Origin: a virus
DNA: 64,000 nt
Strand: one strand, 5' to 3'
IMG/VR virus record: IMGVR_UViG_3300032246_000381
Coordinates: 1 to 64,000 of that record
The notes below the pieces were generated by a model. The model was not told the DNA's origin. It did no database searches and saw only the letters and a list, made by a program, of their open reading frames with translations. Shown in pieces: positions 1 through 8,471 of the stretch (position 1 is its first letter; every line of letters starts with the position of its first letter). The translations under genes and the position numbers were made by a program.

Positions 1-522
1 GATGAAGTCTTTTTTCACTTCTTCAAACTTAGCTTTGCTGTCACGGATTAAACGTACTTTAGTTTCTGCTAAGTCTTTCTTATCAGCGTGGAATTCTGCG
101 ATTTCTTTCGCTAGTGCGTCCACAATAAAAGATTCTAATTTTGCTACATTGCCTGCAACTGCTTTACGATCTTCGTGTAATTCGGCTAACTCTTTACGTA
201 AGTTATTCAAAACAAAAGACTCCATAGCTTTGGAATCCTGTTTCATTTTCTTTGCGTACTTTGCCCTGGCTTCAATTAGACCTTGACGATCTTCTGCGAA
301 CTCACCTAACTCTGCTTGTAAGCGGTCTGTTAGCATTTGTTCTACAGCTTCTACCATTGCTGATTTGTCGTGCTCATATTTTTGAGCAAATTCTTCACGA
401 AGTTCTGCAGTGACGTGATCACGGCTTTCTTGAATTCGGCTTTCCCAAGCTGATTCAATTTCCGATTTGATTTCTTCGGAAATCACATTGTTCTCGAAAA
501 GTTGTTTTACGATATCTAGCAT
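1..522 (-). CDS. 22: Prohead core scaffold protein gp22-like (3' part beyond window)
   Basis: The gene reads leftwards from an ATG at 522 preceded by a good AGGAG ribosome site and is open to the window edge, giving 174 visible residues. The product starts MLDIVKQLFENN and is almost entirely charged alpha-helix (many E, K, D, A, R), as expected for a coiled-coil scaffold. It lies 19 bp downstream of the prohead protease gene, exactly where T4 has gene 22, which encodes the main internal scaffold degraded by gp21 during head maturation. The identification rests on position and composition, since scaffold sequences diverge quickly. The major capsid gene 23 would be expected just beyond the left edge. 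Confidence 0.72.
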   Translation of the reverse strand, partial: MLDIVKQLFENNVISEEIKSEIESAWESRIQESRDHVTAELREEFAQKYEHDKSAMVEAVEQMLTDRLQAELGEFAEDRQGLIEARAKYAKKMKQDSKAMESFVLNNLRKELAELHEDRKAVAGNVAKLESFIVDALAKEIAEFHADKKDLAETKVRLIRDSKAKFEEVKKDFI

Positions 523-541
523 TGTGATTCTCCTACTTTGG

Positions 542-1174
542 TTATCGAAGAGTTTTGATGATCTTCATCAAACTCTCTGCTATGTATTGCTGTGCCTTTG
601 GGTCGCCTTGAACTTCTTTTGCTATTCTAAATGCCTGATATCCACCTGTATTATTCATCAAGTGTTCATATACTGGAGTAGGGTAAGCGCCTGGTGCGCT
701 AGGTTGTGCTACAACATCTACAGTGATAATTTCAAAGCCTTGTACTTTGCCATCACCGTCAACCTCACCTGATCCTCTTGAACTTACACCTAATTTCACT
801 CCCGACTCTAACATAGTCTGAATTAACTGACCCATTGGAGTTGGGAGGATTTTAAGTTTTCCGTAGCCGTTTGGCCCGTCCATCCACATCTTGGTAATCA
901 TATGACTAACACGATCTAGATTGATACGTAAATCTGTAGGATGATCAACTTCTCCTAGTACAGAGTAACCACCAGCGATCTGCTCGTTGAGCGTTTTGAC
1001 AGCCTTGCCAATTTCTTGAGAAGAATAAACTCGTTGATTTGCATTGCGGATATCTCCTTGGATGCAAATACCGTTTAAATGTAGTGACTTTTTACCGTCA
1101 CTACCTTCTTCGCTCTCTAAGACAATCTTAGCCTGATCGTAACTCAAATGTTCTGCTAGGGTAAGTTTTTTCAC
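542..1174 (-). CDS. 21: Prohead maturation protease gp21
   Basis: This 210-aa protein matches the T4 gp21 prohead protease (212 aa in T4), which cleaves scaffold, capsid and internal proteins after (I/L)-x-E. The serine-protease features are visible: His78 in GEVDHPTDL, Ser131/132 in GVSSRGSGE and Asp153 in TVDVVAQPSAPGA. A possible self-processing site, I-A-E before Ser201, lies near the C-terminus. The start is a GTG at 1174 with AGAGGA upstream. It sits 12 bp after the acidic core protein gene and 19 bp before gp22, the T4 order. The assignment is secure from motifs plus synteny; the catalytic residue numbers are my reading by analogy with T4. Confidence 0.93.
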   Translation of the reverse strand: MKKLTLAEHLSYDQAKIVLESEEGSDGKKSLHLNGICIQGDIRNANQRVYSSQEIGKAVKTLNEQIAGGYSVLGEVDHPTDLRINLDRVSHMITKMWMDGPNGYGKLKILPTPMGQLIQTMLESGVKLGVSSRGSGEVDGDGKVQGFEIITVDVVAQPSAPGAYPTPVYEHLMNNTGGYQAFRIAKEVQGDPKAQQYIAESLMKIIKTLR

Positions 1175-1186
1175 CTATTTGTCCTC

Positions 1187-2143
1187 TTAACGACGACCAC
1201 GGAAAAGTGATTGGGAGTTAACGCTAGGCTTATCACTTTGTGAACCTGTGCCACTTAGTACGCCTTCGCCACCACCCTTTTTCTCAGCACCGTGACCAGC
1301 GGAGTTCTTCTTGAAAGCATCTCCTGCTTTGCCACCTGGCACATTTAAATTACCTTTTGCATCTGGATTAGGAACTACGTTGCCTTTTGCAAGACCTGTT
1401 CCTTTTAGTTGACCTTGTGCTGATAGTACAGCGCCAGTGTCTTCATATGACTGGTTCAAGTTCTTTGCAGAACCGCCCATATCATTTTTACCAGCTACAA
1501 TTGATTTTGTATTCATTGTTGGCTTGTTGCCGTCTTTACCAGTACCTGAAAGTTGACCTTCTGGTCCGCCTTTACGCTCAGCACCGTGACCAGCTGGAAC
1601 TTTTTCTACGTACTCACGTACTGTTTCTAGATCAAAATCTTCCATTTCATTGTCAGCATCGTGATCGCTTGGGCCACCCATATTGTCCATATCTGGCTCT
1701 TCGTGATCGCCACCTTTTAGTTCGTCGAACTTAGCTTGTAGTTCGTCTACAATGCTGTCTAGATCTTGGAATAGTTCTTCTTCTGATTTGTCTGAGTGCT
1801 CGCTGTCCATTTCGTCGCCCATATCTAGGTCGCCTTCTAGGTCGTCAGTGGCATCGCCTGGCATTTCGTCATCGCCTTCGTAGGCAATATCTTCAAAATT
1901 TTCATCAAGATCTTCATCATCTTTGTCTTCATCTTCTTTAGATGCTTCGTCAACTTTGTCTTCTTCGTCTTCTTCGTCCATTGCTTCGTCTACTTCTTCG
2001 TCAGCAATTTCTGATTCGATTAGGTTTTCGTAGATTTCGCGTGATGCTGAAACTACGTATTCGTGGAATAATTCTTCCGCTTTAGCTTGGTCGTCATTGA
2101 CCAAGTTTTCTAGCATCTGTGCTAGTAAATTCTTATCTGCCAT
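1187..2143 (-). CDS. 68: Acidic prohead core protein (gp68-position)
   Basis: This 318-aa, very acidic protein starts at an ATG with AAGGAG at good spacing. Residues 46-170 are dominated by Asp and Glu; the C-terminal half is Gly, Lys and Asn rich. Two copies of a repeat, AGHGAE(R/K)KGG followed by LSGTG and a K-P-(S/T)-x-N-(S/T) motif, occur at about 184-216 and 282-313. It sits between the gp67-like gene and gp21, where T4 has gene 68, a core protein processed by gp21 (141 aa in T4, so this one is far longer). L-I-E at 41-43 fits the gp21 cleavage consensus. Function is inferred from position; similarity to T4 gp68 itself is not evident by eye. Confidence 0.55.
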   Translation of the reverse strand: MADKNLLAQMLENLVNDDQAKAEELFHEYVVSASREIYENLIESEIADEEVDEAMDEEDEEDKVDEASKEDEDKDDEDLDENFEDIAYEGDDEMPGDATDDLEGDLDMGDEMDSEHSDKSEEELFQDLDSIVDELQAKFDELKGGDHEEPDMDNMGGPSDHDADNEMEDFDLETVREYVEKVPAGHGAERKGGPEGQLSGTGKDGNKPTMNTKSIVAGKNDMGGSAKNLNQSYEDTGAVLSAQGQLKGTGLAKGNVVPNPDAKGNLNVPGGKAGDAFKKNSAGHGAEKKGGGEGVLSGTGSQSDKPSVNSQSLFRGRR

Positions 2144-2183
2144 AGTTATATTCTCCTTAAAGATGGTTAGGCTGTCATCGTTT

Positions 2184-2191
2184 TATTTAAC
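2184..2191 (-). promoter_or_regulatory. Late promoter box GTTAAATA
   Basis: On the minus strand this reads GTTAAATA and shares the TAAATA core with the other late boxes in the window (T4 consensus TATAAATA, read by gp55). It lies 41 nt upstream of the ATG of the acidic core protein, in a 68-bp gap that leaves room for a leader with the AAGGAG site. It would drive the core protein, gp21, gp22 and probably the capsid gene. Confidence 0.45.
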
Positions 2192-2211
2192 ACTAAGATT
2201 ACAATTCGGGG

Positions 2212-2892
2212 TTAAATGATACTTTTTTGATTGATCTGATCTGAATATATAGCCGAGGGAAACTTTTTAAAAAAGTTCCTGTAGGTTAAATGTTGTAAAT
2301 TTGGTATTGCTTCAAACTCAGAGGGTATAAAAGATCCCGGTTCAATTACTCTATGGAACTGTATTCCTGAAAATTCTTTAATTGTTTTCTGTGTTTGACT
2401 TACCCAATTACCAAAGTAAGTTGCCGGATCATTACTCTTTTTATAGTTAAAAGTATCAGCGTAAACGTTGTTTAATAATCCAGCAGTGCCCTGAAAATCA
2501 AAGCCTAATATGTATATTTCGCTGTAATACCTGCTGGCTGCAAAGTGTAATGCAGTAGGTCCCGAGCTCCAGCCTTTGTGCGGGCTAAAGAAGTTTACGT
2601 TATCTTTACTAGCCACGCCCTTGTTAGGATTAGTCCATAGCTCGTTGTTTAGATGATAGCCTGTAGATATAATCTCGTTGACCATATTAACATCAACTGC
2701 TATCAAATAGTGGGGATTAAATTCTCTGTAGATTGCGTTGCAACCATATACAGCGCCAAGCTCTAACAGAGCGGTATGATCTGTTGCTAATCTACTGCGC
2801 CCGTTACCTAGTACAAATGCTGTGTTATTATGCTGGGGCAGATTCGGCTTCAACTGGAGTACTGTACATCTGTTGTATAAAAGCCTGCTCAC
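2212..2892 (-). CDS. Sialyltransferase-like / DUF115-like Rossmann protein in head cluster
   Basis: I recognise no exact T4 counterpart. The 226-aa frame carries a nucleotide-binding-like motif, FVLGNGRSR, then GAVYGCNAIYREFNP and a later GPTALHFAA...IYILGFDF. The G-N-G-x-S motif, a C-N residue pair and a later G-x-T/P turn resemble bacterial sialyltransferases (GT42-type) and DUF115 proteins. The first ATG (2892) overlaps the gp67-like gene by 65 nt, so the true start may be further in, but no other ATG occurs before MVNEI; a TTG near LKPNLPQ is possible. The gene is inserted between the gp67- and gp68-position genes, which are adjacent in T4, so it looks like an accessory insertion co-transcribed with head genes. 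A role in sugar transfer is inference. Confidence 0.5.
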   Translation of the reverse strand: MSRLLYNRCTVLQLKPNLPQHNNTAFVLGNGRSRLATDHTALLELGAVYGCNAIYREFNPHYLIAVDVNMVNEIISTGYHLNNELWTNPNKGVASKDNVNFFSPHKGWSSGPTALHFAASRYYSEIYILGFDFQGTAGLLNNVYADTFNYKKSNDPATYFGNWVSQTQKTIKEFSGIQFHRVIEPGSFIPSEFEAIPNLQHLTYRNFFKKFPSAIYSDQINQKSII

Positions 2893-3076
2893 TTTGCGTT
2901 TCTGCTTCGTGTGCTTCAGCTTGCAATCGGAGTTGATTGATTTGACGCAGTGTTAACCGTATTTTACGGGTATCGTCTTTTTTTAGAACAGAACTGTCCT
3001 TGCTATTGTCGTATCGACGATCAACCGCAAAGTCATTGTTCGAATCATTAAAATAAAGGAACTCTTTTAGAAGCAT
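2828..3076 (-). CDS. 67: Small prohead core protein gp67-like
   Basis: This is an 82-aa protein starting MLLKEFLYFNDSN, at an ATG 11 bp after the portal stop. T4 gene 67 (PIP, 80 aa) lies directly downstream of gene 20 and encodes a core protein cut by gp21 into internal peptides. The size, position and strongly charged helical C-terminal half (KIRLTLRQINQLRLQAEAHE) agree. The same open frame extends upstream across the portal C-terminus, but that part is Arg/Ser/Cys-rich low complexity and is a shadow of the portal's Ala-rich tail; the ATG at 3076 is the credible start. The 3' end overlaps the start of the sialyltransferase-like frame. Confidence 0.6.
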   Translation of the reverse strand: MLLKEFLYFNDSNNDFAVDRRYDNSKDSSVLKKDDTRKIRLTLRQINQLRLQAEAHEAETQSEQAFIQQMYSTPVEAESAPA

Positions 3077-3087
3077 ATTGTATTTAG

Positions 3088-4794
3088 TTATTGGGCTGGC
3101 ATTGGTGCGGCTGCACCATCTTCTGCTCCTGCACCTGGTGCTGCGGCAGCTGCCATATCGTCTGGAGCTTCTGCTTCTTGACCGGCCATATCTCCAGCAA
3201 TACCGCCCGGAGTAATACCTGCAGATCGTAGTTGACCTGCTGCATCCGTTGGCTGTTTTAAGTTGCTTCCGTTTTCCTCTTTCCACATACGTTCGTTTTC
3301 TGTGATCTCTTCTTGGCTCATACCTAGGAAACGTTTCATAGCAAAACGCTTGCTGAGATGTGGAATTTCTTGTAGTTGTGCAAATATAGTTACACGAGTA
3401 GTATCTAGTTCTGCTTGACGATAGGCTGCAAAGTTCTGCGGTGCATTAAACTTTAGTTTGAATAATGTGCTGTCGATATTGATACCTTGATCCAGCAACC
3501 ATAGTTTAAATTCTAGATCAAATGTTTCAATGATCAAGGACTGCAAACGTTCGCAGTACTTGTTAAAACGCAGTTCTTGAATATAGGCTGTACCTACTTT
3601 ACCATCACTGACTTGGTTAGGACTTTCGTCAATTGCCGTTGGTAAGTAGCTGCTTGGAATGCGTAGGGCGCGGAACAGCTTGTTGGTAAAATAACGTAGG
3701 TCTGTAATTTCACCTAGGTTAGTACCGCCTGGTAGGGTGTCAACTTTTGATCCACGACCTTCTGCTGTCTGTGGAAAGAAGTAATCTTCGTTTACACTTA
3801 GAGGATTATAACTAGCGTCTATGACGTTTGCTCCACCGCCTGTAGCTGATGGAATACGTCTCTGTTGTATTTCGTTTTTTACACGTTCAACAAATGACAT
3901 CGCCATATGCGCTGGCATATTTCCAACGTCTACATAGAAAATACGTCTTTCTGGAGCTCGTTGTATACGATAGATAATGATAGCATCTTCAAGCAGTTCT
4001 TTCTGTTTGTAGACTTTGAATACTGATTCTAATAGACTGTTACCAAATGGATAGTTAGTATCAAGTCCTTCACTTAGACTGATATGAACCACGTGTTTGG
4101 CGTCAACTGTTACTTCGTTGACTTGATTGTTGAAGCGTGTGCCTGGAGGACGAGCAGCTTCACCTACAAAGCCTTTGCCAAATCCGCCGCCACTGGTATA
4201 TCCAGCTGTACCGCTTGGCTGTGTATTTGTTGTATTGTGTGGAGTTGTAGCAATTAGATCTTTAAAATTAAAGTTAATATCTTTGATCACATACTGCTCA
4301 GGAACTTTACCTTCGCTTTCGTTTACAATAATCTTGGTTACTTTAACTGGATCTACGTACAACCATTTTTTAGTTTCTGGATCACGTACAAAGAAACAGT
4401 CACCGTATTTGAACGTGTTACGCACAATACGGAATATACGTGTTTCAAACTGTTGATCCTTGGCCCATTTTTGTAGTGCGTCTTTAATCAGTTTAACTTC
4501 TGTAGAAGTTGGGGCGCCGTTATAACGGATATGGAAAGCTGTGTCGTTTTCTTTATCTGGCTGTGTGCAAAATTCTGTTAGAATATCTAGGGCAGCATTA
4601 ACTTCTGAATCACTATCCATTGTGTCATATTGAACATATCGATCAATACGGTTTGGTGATCCTGCATATACATCTGGTAAGTAGCTGGAATAGTTCATCC
4701 TAGCTGGGCCAACACGGCCGCCACCCGAAATTGGGCTGTAGCCTGTTGATTTATTGCTGGCGTCTACTGGGGTGAAATATTTTTTCCAACTCAT
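3088..4794 (-). CDS. 20: Portal vertex protein gp20
   Basis: This 568-aa protein is clearly the T4-type portal (524 aa in T4): the dodecameric head-tail connector that initiates prohead assembly and gates DNA. The N-terminal region has the characteristic DRYVQYDTMDSDSEVNAALD, followed by portal core stretches such as YPFGNSLLESVFKVYKQKE and RFNKYCERLQSLI. The last 50 residues are Ala/Gly/Pro rich and probably disordered. The start ATG at 4794 has AAGAGAT upstream and lies 12 bp after the tape measure stop. gp67, gp68-position, gp21 and gp22 genes follow in the T4 order apart from one inserted gene. Confidence 0.95.
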   Translation of the reverse strand: MSWKKYFTPVDASNKSTGYSPISGGGRVGPARMNYSSYLPDVYAGSPNRIDRYVQYDTMDSDSEVNAALDILTEFCTQPDKENDTAFHIRYNGAPTSTEVKLIKDALQKWAKDQQFETRIFRIVRNTFKYGDCFFVRDPETKKWLYVDPVKVTKIIVNESEGKVPEQYVIKDINFNFKDLIATTPHNTTNTQPSGTAGYTSGGGFGKGFVGEAARPPGTRFNNQVNEVTVDAKHVVHISLSEGLDTNYPFGNSLLESVFKVYKQKELLEDAIIIYRIQRAPERRIFYVDVGNMPAHMAMSFVERVKNEIQQRRIPSATGGGANVIDASYNPLSVNEDYFFPQTAEGRGSKVDTLPGGTNLGEITDLRYFTNKLFRALRIPSSYLPTAIDESPNQVSDGKVGTAYIQELRFNKYCERLQSLIIETFDLEFKLWLLDQGINIDSTLFKLKFNAPQNFAAYRQAELDTTRVTIFAQLQEIPHLSKRFAMKRFLGMSQEEITENERMWKEENGSNLKQPTDAAGQLRSAGITPGGIAGDMAGQEAEAPDDMAAAAAPGAGAEDGAAAPMPAQ

Positions 4795-4806
4795 ATATTA
4801 TCTCTT

Positions 4807-7539
4807 TTATCGTTTGAACAAGTTGCCTTGTAGCCCTTTAGCTGCATTAAACGTTTCATACGTATTCGTAGTTGTCTGCGCTGAGAATTTGAGTAACTGG
4901 GCCATCTTAGTATTTAACTCCGCTAACAAGGTCTCAGCGGATTCTTGAGTGGTTGGCTTCTTAGTACCTTCTTTGGCATCTTCTGCCTGTTTCTTTTCGT
5001 CTGCTGCTTTCTTTTCAACTGCGGCTTTTGCATCTGCTGTTTTCTTTTCACCGTCTGCTTCGATAGTTTTCTTGACAGTTTCTGCTCCAGTAGTAGATGC
5101 TGGTTTTTGATCTTTAATTAATCCACTACCGTTGGCTGCGGCATATTGTTTTAATAGATCAGCACCGTTAGCATTGTAATCAACTTTTAGAGCGGCTGCT
5201 TCGTCTTTAGCTTTCTTGTCGTCTTTATTAGCATCTTCTTGTTGTTTAACCCCAGACGCTTTGGCGCTTTGACCTTTTTGATGTATTTTTGCTTCAACTT
5301 CTTGTCTTTTCTTTTGGTCAGCCAATTCTTCTTTATTTGCTGCGGCTACATTATCAGCCATACGCTTAGACATTCCGGTTTCTAGTTTGGTCTGTTCTTC
5401 TTTAGATTTTAGAATTTTTTCTTCTTGATCTTCAGCTAATTTTTTATACTTGTCACCAAATGGATTAAGTTTATCCATTATTCTATAAACCATTGCTAAC
5501 ATTTCTCGACCAAACTGTTCTAGTTTAGTCCCTAACCAACTAAAGCTGTCGCCGACAACCTGCAGATCTCCGCCAAAGTGCTTGAATATAGCTATCAGTC
5601 CTACTACTGCGGCAATAGCTAGACCAATTGGCCACGTGATTCCTAGGAATGCTAATCCTGCAGCAATAGCACCGGCAGCGGTGGATACAAATCCAGCGAT
5701 AACCGGTAACGTGGCTATAACTAACGCATTCTTTGACGCTGCTTCTGCCCAGGAAGCAATAGTTAATGCAGCGGTAACTGCATAATAGGCACCTAATGCA
5801 CCGGCTACAACAACAAGAACTGCTGTTAAATTGTCAGTGATAAATCCAGCAACGGTCATAATAACGCCGCCAAGGAATTCTAATACTGGTCTTAAATCGT
5901 CAAATGTTTTTGCCACAGCTGGAATAAGATCAACAACTAGGAACGAAGTAAATTTTCCAATCGCAGGAAGCAGTACATCATTGAAGAATCCACCAACTCC
6001 GTTAACAGCAGGACCAAAACTATCTATTAACGAGCCAACAATAAGACCAATAGATGATGATAATACACTAAACAACGGAACAACATACTGCATTACAAAA
6101 TTAGCTGTAAATTTAAATGCTTCCATTAGTGTGTCAAGCATACCGCTGTTAGCCAATGCCATTTGGAATCCGTTGCTAAACTCTGCTAATTTTTGTTTAC
6201 TTTCCTCAACTGCTTTATTCATTGCATCAGTTTTTTTCTGTGCTTCTGTCTGTTGTTCTGCACCTTTCTTTAATGCATCAGTGTTTATAGTTGCTGTAGA
6301 TGCAAGACCTTTAACCACTCCTGTTAGTTCTGTCGATGCTGCTCCAGCATATTTGATATTTTGTAGAGATTTTGGTCCTTCAGTTGCTAATAAATTGTTT
6401 AGTCTATTTCTTTCTTCCTGAGTAACTGCTTCACCGCGTTGTGTCTTGGCATTAAATTCTGCTAACATTGCTGCCGACTTAGGTAGCATTGCCATTAGCT
6501 TTTGATTCTCGTCGGTAGTAGCAACACCGTTGGCCATAATATCTTTGGTAAAACTTTCAAGATCTTTTGGCACACCTGTGGCAACTGCCATAAATGAATC
6601 ACGAACTTTAGGTCCAAGACCTGCCATTGACGCTTGGAACTGTGCATCGAGTGCTAATGCTGCTTGTCGTGCTTCGATAGTTTTACGATCTTCACCTGTT
6701 GCTTTAGAAAGGAGGTCAAGTTCTTTCATATAGTTTTTAGCGCCAGCAGCCAGTTGATCGTTAGTCATTTTACCTTGCTGTCCTTGACTACGCATCAATG
6801 ATCCGTATTTGGCAAGACCTTCATTGATCTGTTGTGTAGAATAACCCAGAGCATACAAATCACTTGCGCTTGCTCTTAGTGCTTTAGAAGTTTTAGCAAA
6901 GTTTTTAGCACCATCTTCTGCGGTAGTACCAAATGCGCCCATACCAAATGCGTTCTGTGAAACTAACGCACCAAATTTTTCCATCGTCATACCGGCAGTA
7001 GTAGCTGCTGCTGAAAATTCGTTTACACTTCCACTAAAGGTTGCTCCTGATTGAGCAGCCTGTTGATATGCATCTGTAACACTAGTAACTGCCTGTGCAA
7101 CTGCACCAAACATTTTACCCAAAATAGGTATATTTTGAAATACACCTGCTGCGGCAGTAAGACTGTCACCAACTTGGGCAAATTTATTAACCGTATCTAC
7201 AGAACCTTCAGCTAGTCCTTGAAATCCGCCAAGTACCATTTTGGCAGCAGTATCGAGTTTTGCCATTCCTACACCGGCAGCAAATGCAGCTTTGCCTAGC
7301 AGAGATTGACTCTTTGCCGCAGTTCCACCGCCTGCACTACCACCTCCACCACCACCTGCACTGCCACCTCCACCACCTGCGCCACTAGTAGCACTCGCTC
7401 CTGCTTTTTTTCCACCGTCAGTAGACTTATCAAACTTACGCATTATTTTTAACATTTCTTGAAGCGTTGCTTCAGATGCGGCATTCTTGGCTTCTACTTG
7501 TCCAATTCCGGGAATGTCGATTAAAACTGTTTGTGCCAT
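4807..7539 (-). CDS. 29: Tail tape measure protein (gp29-like)
   Basis: This 910-aa protein has the architecture of a tape measure: a short N-terminal part and a Gly-rich linker (about residues 50-73), a long Ala/Gln/Lys-rich helical region, a cluster of hydrophobic segments at about 480-690 (for example AVLVVVAGALGAYYAVTAAL and IGLAIAAVVGLIAIF), and a Lys/Glu/Ala-rich coiled-coil C-terminal part. Tape measures set tail length by spanning the tube lumen, and their hydrophobic segments may enter the host membrane. It is longer than T4 gp29 (590 aa); at about 0.15 nm per helical residue it could span up to roughly 135 nm. It is transcribed divergently from gp26 across a shared promoter gap. Sequence similarity to T4 gp29 is not visible by eye, so the number is positional and functional. 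Confidence 0.78.
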   Translation of the reverse strand: MAQTVLIDIPGIGQVEAKNAASEATLQEMLKIMRKFDKSTDGGKKAGASATSGAGGGGGSAGGGGGGSAGGGTAAKSQSLLGKAAFAAGVGMAKLDTAAKMVLGGFQGLAEGSVDTVNKFAQVGDSLTAAAGVFQNIPILGKMFGAVAQAVTSVTDAYQQAAQSGATFSGSVNEFSAAATTAGMTMEKFGALVSQNAFGMGAFGTTAEDGAKNFAKTSKALRASASDLYALGYSTQQINEGLAKYGSLMRSQGQQGKMTNDQLAAGAKNYMKELDLLSKATGEDRKTIEARQAALALDAQFQASMAGLGPKVRDSFMAVATGVPKDLESFTKDIMANGVATTDENQKLMAMLPKSAAMLAEFNAKTQRGEAVTQEERNRLNNLLATEGPKSLQNIKYAGAASTELTGVVKGLASTATINTDALKKGAEQQTEAQKKTDAMNKAVEESKQKLAEFSNGFQMALANSGMLDTLMEAFKFTANFVMQYVVPLFSVLSSSIGLIVGSLIDSFGPAVNGVGGFFNDVLLPAIGKFTSFLVVDLIPAVAKTFDDLRPVLEFLGGVIMTVAGFITDNLTAVLVVVAGALGAYYAVTAALTIASWAEAASKNALVIATLPVIAGFVSTAAGAIAAGLAFLGITWPIGLAIAAVVGLIAIFKHFGGDLQVVGDSFSWLGTKLEQFGREMLAMVYRIMDKLNPFGDKYKKLAEDQEEKILKSKEEQTKLETGMSKRMADNVAAANKEELADQKKRQEVEAKIHQKGQSAKASGVKQQEDANKDDKKAKDEAAALKVDYNANGADLLKQYAAANGSGLIKDQKPASTTGAETVKKTIEADGEKKTADAKAAVEKKAADEKKQAEDAKEGTKKPTTQESAETLLAELNTKMAQLLKFSAQTTTNTYETFNAAKGLQGNLFKR

Positions 7540-7569
7540 TTGATTATTTTTTCCAGGGTAAAATGCGTA

Positions 7570-7577
7570 TATAAATA
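7570..7577 (+). promoter_or_regulatory. Late promoter TATAAATA for gp26
   Basis: An exact T4 late -10 element, TATAAATA, lies 31 nt upstream of the gp26 ATG, followed by the ribosome site CGGAGAT. T4 late promoters need only this box, which is read by gp55-containing RNA polymerase. Positions 7571-7579 form one arm of a perfect inverted repeat with 7589-7597. Confidence 0.75.
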
Positions 7578-7590
7578 CTCTACGTAATAG

Positions 7591-7598
7591 TATTTATC
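7591..7598 (-). promoter_or_regulatory. Late promoter GATAAATA for tape measure
   Basis: The minus strand reads GATAAATA, one mismatch from the T4 late box, 52 nt upstream of the tape measure ATG. Together with the plus-strand box at 7570-7577 it forms a perfect 9-bp inverted repeat (ATAAATACT / AGTATTTAT), so the gap looks like a symmetric bidirectional late promoter. Predicted start sites of the two transcripts lie within a few bases of each other. Confidence 0.62.
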
Positions 7599-7607
7599 GG
7601 AGATAAA

Positions 7608-8471
7608 ATGAGTGAAATTAACAATCAGCAATCAATAGCAAAGAATCCTCTAGCCAATTGGTTTAGACAACCTAAGATTTATGTACAGTTACCTAGCAAA
7701 GGTAGATTTTATCCTCCTAACACTTTAGATGTTAGCGAAAACGATGAATATCCAGTATTTGCAATGACTGCCAAAGACGAGTTAATGTTTAAAACTCCTG
7801 ACGCATTACTCAGCGGACAAAGTACAGTTGAAATTATTAAGAGCTGTATTCCAGCAATCAAGGATCCTTGGACAATGCCCAGCATTGACGTAGACTTTGC
7901 TCTTATCGCTATCCGTATTGCTACCTATGGTGAAAATATGGAAATTGGTACTAAGTGTCCTGGATGTGAAACTGAAAATGATTATGATGTTAATTTAACT
8001 AACTGGTTAGGTATGTTTAGTCAATTTACATACAATGATACTGTAGCTGTTGACCCATTAGTTGTTACCATTCGACCCTATACCTATAAAGAAATATCTA
8101 AGACACAGATTAAAACACTTGAGCAACAGAAAATATTCAACATCATTAATGATGAAAAACTAGATGATGAACAGAAAGTTGAACAGTTTGGTAAGAGCTT
8201 TGTGAAACTAACTGAACTAACTGTTGATATTATCTGCGACTGTATCACTAAAATTGAAACTCCAGACGGTGCTAGTACAGACAAAAAGCAAATTAAAGAG
8301 TTTATTGATAACTGTAGCAAAGATGTTTTTGAAAAAATTAGTGCTCATCTTACCGCTATCAAAGAGCAGATTGAATTAAAAGCTCAAAATGTTCACTGCG
8401 AGGAGTGTGGTCAGGACTATGAAGTTCCGGTCACTATGGATCAGTCAAATTTTTTCGGCGTAAGATCTTAA
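7608..8471 (+). CDS. 26: Baseplate hub / tail assembly protein gp26-like
   Basis: This 287-aa protein resembles the T4 gp26 family (T4 baseplate protein). The N-terminal part contains LANWFRQPKIYVQLPSKGRF and a DALLSGQSTVEII segment typical of this family in marine T4-like phages. Two Cys pairs, C117-P-G-C120 and C264-E-E-C267, look like a zinc knuckle. The start ATG follows CGGAGAT and a late promoter. Near the 3' end (codons 281-282) lie a slippery heptamer and a hairpin, and the -1 frame continues with a gp51-like sequence; two products are predicted, 287 aa and about 358 aa. Its location beside the tape measure fits a tail-assembly chaperone role. The frameshift is inference; the gp26 family call is from pattern memory. 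Confidence 0.82.
   Translation: MSEINNQQSIAKNPLANWFRQPKIYVQLPSKGRFYPPNTLDVSENDEYPVFAMTAKDELMFKTPDALLSGQSTVEIIKSCIPAIKDPWTMPSIDVDFALIAIRIATYGENMEIGTKCPGCETENDYDVNLTNWLGMFSQFTYNDTVAVDPLVVTIRPYTYKEISKTQIKTLEQQKIFNIINDEKLDDEQKVEQFGKSFVKLTELTVDIICDCITKIETPDGASTDKKQIKEFIDNCSKDVFEKISAHLTAIKEQIELKAQNVHCEECGQDYEVPVTMDQSNFFGVRS

Noticed and set aside
2-286. Plus-strand open frame at the left end
   Set aside because: Shadow of the scaffold gene on the minus strand; Ser/Leu/Ala-rich with no start context, while the minus frame is a coherent coiled-coil protein in the expected T4 position.
3081-3088. Minus-strand ACTAAATA resembling a late box before the gp67-like gene
   Set aside because: It lies only five bases from the start codon, so a transcript from it would have no leader. 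The sequence overlaps the portal stop region and is probably chance.
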